Source: Rostratula benghalensis (taxonomy: Eukaryota; Chordata; Aves; Charadriiformes; Rostratulidae). Taken from it: 64,000 nucleotides of DNA. The stretch covers positions 62,001 to 126,000 of the forward strand of contig VXAI01000384.1 of assembly GCA_013399305.1 (NCBI GenBank), written 5' to 3'. The notes below the pieces were generated by a model. The model did no database searches. It was given only the letters and a program-made list of their open reading frames with translations, and had not been told where the DNA came from. Positions 38,501 through 47,500 of this stretch are shown here, piece by piece. The translations under genes and the position numbers were made by a program. Each line of letters opens with the position of its first letter. Positions within the stretch are counted from its first letter, which is position 1.

Positions 38501-41500
38501 AACTAAAGCAAAACAAGTTCAACAAGAACTTGTTATTATTCTCTGTTAACATCCTCCAGATTTTCTATGAACATCACTACCTATAAAATAAAATACAGCT
38601 GAAGTAGAAGAAAGCATCTTTACAAAGAATACATACCTTCATTTTGTTCTTCTTCTCTGTGTGTGTTGCAAGAAGGGAGCTAGTTGATTGCACATCATTT
38701 GGTAGTTCTGTTTCAGCCAGCTCAGTCCCAAAGGACTGAAGAATCTGAGCTGTTTGCTTAACCTTTTGGGCAAAACCTTCTATCGCCTTTTGGAATAAAG
38801 ACCATTAATGATGTTTCATGATCATCACATGCATATGTACAAACAGACACATACACACAAAATATAACTCACAAAACAAACCCAAGCAGATGAATTACGA
38901 GACTGAAAAAAATGGTCAAAGTATAATTTCGCAAGCAACAGATACCGTCACCATTAATTCCTTAATTGTATGTTTTTCCTAGGCTTGTATCACGTACATC
39001 TTCCTCATATTTTTATAATCTGGAGTTATTCTACACCTTGAGCTTTTTCTTTCTCGTAGCAAAACCAATAAACCTCAACACAATAATACACTGTAGCTCC
39101 TTTGCTTTGCTCGAACTGTTCAGAAAACCACTCCCAAATTATTAGTCATATTTTTTTCTTTACGATGACTAAGTACCATTGGGACCATCTTCTCACTCTG
39201 AGCAAATGAACTTGCATCACTTGGAGTCCGTTTTAAAAATGACAGGCTACAAACCAGAAGGGTTTGTTAAGCTGAAATGTTAGAAAAAAAACTTAAGACT
39301 TACAGTGCGACGGGACAGCCATCTGTTATGGCAGTAATCCAGGGTGCCACCAAGATCTTCTGTTAATTGTGTTTTATCAATGTAACCCTGTAGTTCTGAT
39401 ACTGAGCCCAGCATTATGATCTGCAGCAGCAATTTAAAAAAAATAAAGAAAAAGTAAATGCAAACAATGGTGAGAATTCCCTCATTAAGGATTCTAAACC
39501 CCATCCTTCAGCCTCTGATAGACAAAATTCAGTTCAATACAGAAGTGATAGAACTATTTACTTTGAGTATAGAATAAACCAACTTAACAGTTGTTTCAGC
39601 TGAAGATGATATAAATTTAAATAACAGTAAATGAACATGAGCACCATGCTTAACAGTGCATATTTAAATAAATTATTAATTATACAACATAAATGACTGC
39701 ATGCATCAGTGTTTCTTAATCTTATTAAACCATACATGGCTATTTTTTGAATCTTTGCTTCTCTTGGAAACTACCTTTAAGCATGGGGGTTTTGTTAGGT
39801 TGATTTTTTTTTTTTTCTTTTTGGTCCTTGCTGGCTAGATTAAGCACTGTAATAGATCCCTGATAAAAAAAGTGAAGATAAAAGATTACTTACAGGTACT
39901 TTCATTTTAAACTCATCTTTGTTGAACCTGAAAGCAATGTCCGAGAGAGCTCGATTAAAAAATCCTGTTGGGCGCAGAACGAGGACTAGTTGCAGGTTTC
40001 CTGGGAAAGATGCCTGCAAAACAAATTCAGTCTGCTGCTTTCTGGATCTCAGCTCCACAAAATAGTTTTTGAACAAGGAGAAGCTCCTGTTCAACTAAGC
40101 CTATCAAAGGCCTCCCATAACAGGGTGACCAATTACAAACCTAGCAAGACTTGCACAGAGAGGTTCTTTCAAAGAGACATTTACTCATCTTCAGGAACAG
40201 GGTCTATTCTGGAATCAAATTTTTCAGGGCTGGTTTGTACTGCTCTTCAGCTAAGATTACATCCTTGCCAAGGAGGCTAACCAACAAACAGCGGGGGCTC
40301 ATACTTTTCCCAGCAGCAGTACTTTCATGGTTACCTTATCTTCTCTTGAACAGAAGGTGCCAAGAGAAACCTCCATCACTGTCTGAACACCTAACACCAC
40401 ATTTCTACTTTGCACATATATTACTTTGCCAGTTGCCTACACAAACCTTTGCCACCGAGACAGAATTTCTCAGGCAGTAGCTTATACATAAGCTTTTACT
40501 TTGCAGAGAAAAATAAAAATTAAAGATAATAACTCTCAGCTGGGCTTTTTTCTCATCATGTTCCAACTAGTAGTCTGGTGGATCTTTCCCAGTTCTAAAA
40601 GTGATAGTGGGAAAACAGAAGAGAGAAGAAGGAAAGAAAAGAAATAGCATTAAATTACTAAAAATCAACCTCAGCTGAGGCAGAGGCTTGCATATCCTTG
40701 GCATTTAGCCATTTGTGAAATCACACAAGTCTTCTCCCCTATTCAGTGTTTCCACTGTAGGGAGGCAGCAAAGCTCACTAAGGAAATCATCATTATAATG
40801 AACAAGTATGCAATTTTCTTCATTATACTGAAGAAATGTTGGAAATTATGTCACATTTCTAGCAAATTGAATTACTACCAAAAAAAGCCAACCAAAAATA
40901 AACACTGGTTGAAGAAGCTGTTATGCTATGTTCTGTTTCCATGCCTAGTGAAACTGTCAGTATCTGGAAGGTTGGAGAGTGGTTTAATACTCATTTTAAG
41001 GTCTCCAAGTGCTCCAGGTATTTAGCATTGGAAACGTCATACTTTTCTCTTAAAGTAGTTAAGAACTTCTCTGGAAGACTTAATGGATTCATTGCTGTTC
41101 CCGAGATATTTAGTGTATAATTAAGATCTTCAACTGATTGAGGAACCTTAATAGACTTGAACTTTGCAATCTGTCTCCATTTCAGTGATGTCCAAATTTT
41201 CTAGGAAGCACAGTGGTTCAGCCCTAAAGAGTCTGCGCAAGCGGTGGGAACAGAACCCATGGAATTCTGAGTGCCCACACAAGCTCCTCATCCTTGCACT
41301 GTAATCAATCTTTCCATGTGTATTGAAAATAGTAAACCCACAGTTATCAAACAGAGGAAAAGATTTTTACAGAAAATTCAGAAGAAAAATTATTTTTAAT
41401 CATCTTTTCTGAAGTATTCAGCCACAAGTTTAAGAAAATTATTTAACTCATGCTAAGAAACACTTGTCTAAGAAGAGACAAAAGATTCTTTTTATTAAAG

Positions 41501-44500
41501 TCTCTTAAATAATCTTAGAATGATAGCTATCCAATCTTTATTTAGACATGCACCAATTTATTTTGTGCCTGTAGCAGCAGGGTGCAGTCTCTGACCGAGC
41601 TATTGAAAGTAAAAAAATCAACTTCCAAAACACGAATCACTCTGTGATTCCATGAGAAAGGTATCAGAGTGGTGTTGATGGTTGGACTAGATGATTTTAA
41701 AGGTCCCTTCCAACCTAGACCATTCTATGATATTTTGAGGTCGCTCCCAACGCTCCCAGGGAGTTGACTGTCCCACTCTACACTGCACTGGTGTGGCCCC
41801 ACCTCAAGCACTGTGTGAGGTTTTGGGTGCTGCACTATAAAGGGGAAATCAAACTACTAGAGTGGATCCAGAGCAGGGCGACCAAGATGGTGAAAGGCCT
41901 CACAAGCAAAACTTATCAAGTAACCTCAGCTGCTCTTCATAAGTTCAGCCCGGAGAAGAGAAGGCTGAGGGGGGACCCCATCAGAGTCTACAACTTTCTC
42001 AAAGTGGGCAGCAGAGGGGGAGATGCTGATCTCTTGTTCCTGGTGACCAGAGATAGGACACAAAGAAATGGGATGAAGCTGAAAGTTCAGATCATTAGCT
42101 CTTCACAGAGTCCCCAGGTCATGGCATCAAACCAGTCAGAGTTCAAGAAACATCTGGGATGATGCTCTTAACCATATGGTTTAGTTTTAGGGAGACCAGG
42201 GAGTCTGACTCAATGGTCCATATGGGTCCCTTCCAACTCAAGACATTCTACTACAATTCTACAAACTCAGGCTGTTATTTTATGAAGTTTAGACTATTAC
42301 TGAAGCAAACAGTAGCAGCCAAATGCAACAGTATTTTTTTTTCAAAACTGTAATAGCTCTTATGAGATACAGAATTTAATTGCATGACCAAATTAAGTAG
42401 GGTCTCTCATTAATGTTCAGTTCAAAGAAAACAGATAGAGAATGCATATTAGAATGTTTCTCCATCTCAGTGTGAACTGCTGTTGAAATACTCGTGTATG
42501 CTTAGTAGTGTCATAAAATAAAATGCCTTCAAGGACTGTTTTAGTGAAGTCACTGAACATCATTGTGACTTGAAGAGGCATTTGTGTGTCAGAAAACTGT
42601 TTTTTCCAGAAGTGTCTTTTTTTTTTTTACTAGAATAATTAATATTGACTGCTCCCCAAACATCTTGTCTCAAATATTGTCCTTCAACTCATTCACTAAC
42701 AGACAAGCAGGGAAAGAAACACTGTCATATTTTTGGTATCCTCTCTGAAAATTAAGGTAAGCCCTTATTCTATTTTAGCCCAGCCCATGTATTCCTTCAT
42801 CTCACTTGCATTAGCACTGGCACTTATTTGATACTTCACAGGACTCCTGGAATTAGTTTTATATCTGCTTATCTTCTTCACTTCCCCATCCAGTCAAGCC
42901 AATGCTGATCCCAAAAATACAGAAAAAGATGTAGATGTGCACATGGCTATCAGCTTTGAAATAAATCTCACCAAACCAGGAATTTATATACAGCACAGGC
43001 CTCAAATCAGCTTTCCCATACACTGAGATTTTGCTGCTCTATGAGTACCCCAAACCTGGAACAGGGATCAACTTTCACTGGCTGGGCAAAACAGGAGCTA
43101 CTTAAAATCCCCCAGGAAATCAGTTAATAAATACTCAGGGACAGGTTGAGCTGCCTGCTTTCAGGACTCCACTTCTAAAGGATGGGGAGCTTTCCTCTGC
43201 TCCAGGCTTCTGGAAAGGGGGAATATTCTTAGCGAGACCGGACCCAGGTGGGTTTTGGACAAAATGTAAAATCCTTAGGTGCATATAATCTTAATTATCA
43301 CTTTCCTTTGCAGAACATTAATGATAGAGAGGCATTATTGCTGACTCTGAAGTTAAGTGGCTGCTAGTAGGGGGGTGTAAGGTGAAGCAGGCCATCTCAT
43401 AAATGAAGATGACGTGATGCTAAATGACTGGTAAGGAACTGCAAAAGCAGAGCAGGAAACAACCCCACAGTAAGGGGTGGTGACAGCTTTTTTGCAGGGA
43501 AGGAAGGACTGTGTTTCCCCCAAAGACAAGTACCAAGATTCTTTCTATCATTGGTTTTCACTGTGTAATGTGGTCTTGCTACTTTGGTGCCAGTGGGGAG
43601 CTATTTACGTCACTCAACAATCTTACCTGCCCCAGTCAGGCAGAGCAGCAATCCCACACACTCCTGCCTGACAGCAAGTGTAAACAGCAGAAAAGTGCTA
43701 CAGGCTAGTGGGCAGATGACATTTTCAAAGAAGGATTAAGTCTCATTAAATCACATACTTCATAAGAGCCACAATGTTCACCAAGATTGGTTACAGTGCT
43801 GCCAGGTGCTGAAGAGGCAGAGCGATGGCTGGGGTCTACAAAAACAGAAGCCAGTCACTACAGTTTTCAGCAGTGAATACCCAAAGGTGAGCTTTTGGAA
43901 AGAAAATCAATACTTTTGAGTTTTCTTATCTCAGGTTTCCTCCTAGGGCTTATTTAGTATACACAGGAATTATGCAGGTGGATGTGTGTAGCTTTTAGAC
44001 AGAGATGCACTTAAAGTTGGAGGCTGCTGTTCAAGCTCACAGAGCAAGTCACTGAGCTGCTCTGGTGCTCAGAAGTCTGTTATACTCCTACCCAGCAGAG
44101 GAAAACTGCCCTGATAAACAGTGAACCTACAATCCCTTTTCTTCTGCTTCCCAAGTAAACAGCCAGCTGTCACAAATATCTGAACCACACGAGCCATCAA
44201 AGAGCTAATGCTTGACTCGGTTTTAGTAGTTCGGTCTTAAAATACTTGACACAACACTATTAGTCATTTTGTGAAGAGCTTCAATATACCCACATCACCA
44301 AACTCTGTGGTGGCGTTTTCCCTTCTGCACTCACTAGTATGCCGTAAGCCACAGGGCACTTCTTTCCAAAAAACCTCTGTATATAAAGGAGCTAATAAGT
44401 TTTGGGTTTGTTTTTGGTTTTTGTTTGTTTTTTTTTTTTAAGACTGTTTATTCCTGGCTAGAATGAAGTCTCTTACACAGTCTCCTTGTCAAGAAAGAAT

Positions 44501-47500
44501 CTTGAATTAAATAAATTCATAAAAGAACCAGTTTGAAATTTAGTTTTAAAAGCATTAAGTTGTTTGGCATTAGATCTGGGTTTAATGGTTGAGATGTTAT
44601 GATCCTGTTTTCAGAGATTAAGTGACTCACTTCTCTCTTTTTACGAATTAAAAAAAACATGTAATAAAAAGGGAAAATGGCTGACCACATAAGAACAACT
44701 GGAGAAAGTGCCTGCGCATGTAATAGTCTTAAAATATCCAAAGCAATAAGAGAAAACCTCACAGCATCTCAAAGGAACCTTTTTAGTTTATTGTTTACTG
44801 GAATAATTCATAACATCTACAAAATTAACACAAATGCTATTCTAGCTTGATCATACTGTCAACTTCTTGGTCTTGTTTTGAATCCAAGCAAAAAATAGAA
44901 ACATGACTAGAGGCTGAAGAAAGAGCAGTTTTTTCAGATTTAACCCATACAAATTGTTAAGTGTCATTACATTTCTCAGGACATGACGTTAAGAGCTAGC
45001 TAGAAATTGGGCTAGCAGGAAATACCTATCCATAACATAAAATAGTGCCTTTCATGGAGCATCAGTTACTAAACGCATCTTTTCTCCATCAACAACTCAC
45101 TAAGAAATTCAACATCTCTCTACAAACAAGGTCAGAGAACTCAACATCAGATTAGTGTAGTTCACTGTTTCTCACCTTGGATGTAAAACCAACAATAAGA
45201 CTCCAGATGGCACAAAAATGGGACTGTCTGGCTCCTGTAAGGTTTATGCTGGTATTAGCACTCATTCCAGTCTCTCCATTGGCTTTTGGTCTTCTCCTGC
45301 TAGCTAAAGGTCTTGGCCTTGGTCTTCAAAGCAATTAATGGGCTAAGCTTCTGTTACAGTGAAAACTCCTTTTTGATTTATGACAAGCTATGGAAAATAG
45401 TGCACTGGACAATGCAGTCCATAAGAAAAGGCATGAAAACATGCACGCAAAATACCTTCAGTCAAAGGTGGTAAATACAGAAGCAAAGTTCACTGGGAAG
45501 TGACAGGAGTTGGGTTCTAACCAACATCTAGAAAGGGCTGAAAAGTTTTGTGAATGGGTAAAACTTTCTCGCTATGACTTGAACGACACCCATACCAACT
45601 GCTTCCTCAAGAACAGTTGCCCAGATGTATTTTATTCCGTAAGCAGCAAGTTTAAGGAAATTCATTTTCTCTGGACTTTCAATGCAGCTGGTAGATGGCT
45701 ACGGTGGAACTTTTCATGATGGTGGAGTACGGCTTTCTGTTTGTCTAAAAGACCAAGTTCACACTTGAAATCTTCCCTCAAGACGGAGGAAGACAACTAT
45801 GAGATGACACCAGAGACAAAGACAAATATAATGACATAGGCTTAATATTTTTTTTACAAAAACACACTGGAACTATGAACAGAGCAGTGTGAAACTGCTC
45901 CTATAACTGTGGATAGAATATTGCTTGTTTGGGTACGATAACATAATGAGAGAAAAGCAAAACTTCACACTAAAGACTTCACACTAAATAACATAAAGGT
46001 TGGCTTTTGGTATGTCTACCAGAACTCCACCTCTCACCCTGGTTATCCCAGTAGGCCAGATTCTTCTTAGAGACATAACATAGGGATGAATTCTGTCCAA
46101 CCTACAGCCATCTAAAAGCTAAGCGTTCTCTATACTCCATAGTATCTCTAGGTTATCCATCCCACCTATCACACATAGGATGAGTCACCCTCCAAATACG
46201 AGCTGTTTTTGGATGCATTAGGCAAACAACTTTAGCTAAATCATGGGGGGGGGAGCAGGGAGAAATCATCTTGTTTGCAGTGTCCCTTAAACCACAGTGT
46301 CTGCCGTCTTGCACTGCCTAAGGACAACTTCCTGGGCTGCTTGCCTGTTGCAACTTTGTCAAGTTGAGTGTAACAGCAGCAAAACCGGGATGCCTAGGCA
46401 CATTCTTGCTGCAATCTCTCTGCTCATCCAAGGACAACAGGGGACCATTTTTTCAGCCCAGTGCATCTGGCTTTGGTTTCAGTTCTGCTGTCACTGCACC
46501 TGCTTGAGCTGCAGTCGTCCTGGGTCAACAGAGCAGCTGCTGCCTTTCCACTGTCTGCAAAAAATAGGTTCACCTCACCTTCACAGCCTTGACTCTCTAT
46601 AGCAACCTTAGTCTATCAGCATGAAAGAAAGAGTCAGCTTTTCGTTGCTTATTTTCTGTCTCAGGAAAGAAAATGGTCCTGAATAACAAAGAAGGAAAAA
46701 CGAAGCCTAGGAATTTTCCATAATATAGAAAGGTATTCCAACATTAATTTCATCCTGAAACAAAATTTCTTTCTTCATTAGTTTTGCTTCAAAACATACT
46801 TCTAACACCTACTAACAAAATCCAAATATTTTTTGGGTAAAGAGTTGTGGAAATACCACAGAATTATTTTTTTTTTTAAATACATATGAGTTTCTTGTTA
46901 GCAGCTGCTCAGTTCTTACAAATATACTTCCTACAGTTGTCATCATATTTAGTGATGGGCACATGCTCCAGCCAGAATATTCCTGTTGGGCAGTGCTCCA
47001 GCCATAGCACCCTGTACTGGCACCTCTGGGGGCAACCAGTGAAAAATCGGGAAAGATGGCTAGGAGGATGCTGCAGGACCTAATACAAATGAGCCAGCAG
47101 CCAAAACCTCGTTTTAAAATAATGTCAGACTCATGCCTTCAGACACAGCAATAAGCTGAGGCAATCAAAACTGCTGGACATACTGGCCTTTCAGACATAA
47201 GGTTCAACCTAGGCAGCCCAAGTGACACTCAGATGCTTGATCATCATCAAAAGACAGCTTGGATGGTTAGGAAAGTCAGAGAAGTGGAAGTTGAACCTCT
47301 AGGTACCCTTGAGCCATTTAAAAATCTTTGTCCATCAGCATGAACCAGAGAAGTCCTCCTGACTCTGGGACAAGATACACATTGCATAGATCTGGCTTTT
47401 TTTATTTAAAGGTACAGACAGCAGAATGCATTTAGAGTTCATTTATGGCAAATATTATAGTAAAAAAAAAAAAGGTAGACAACAGCAAATAGTTTTTCAC

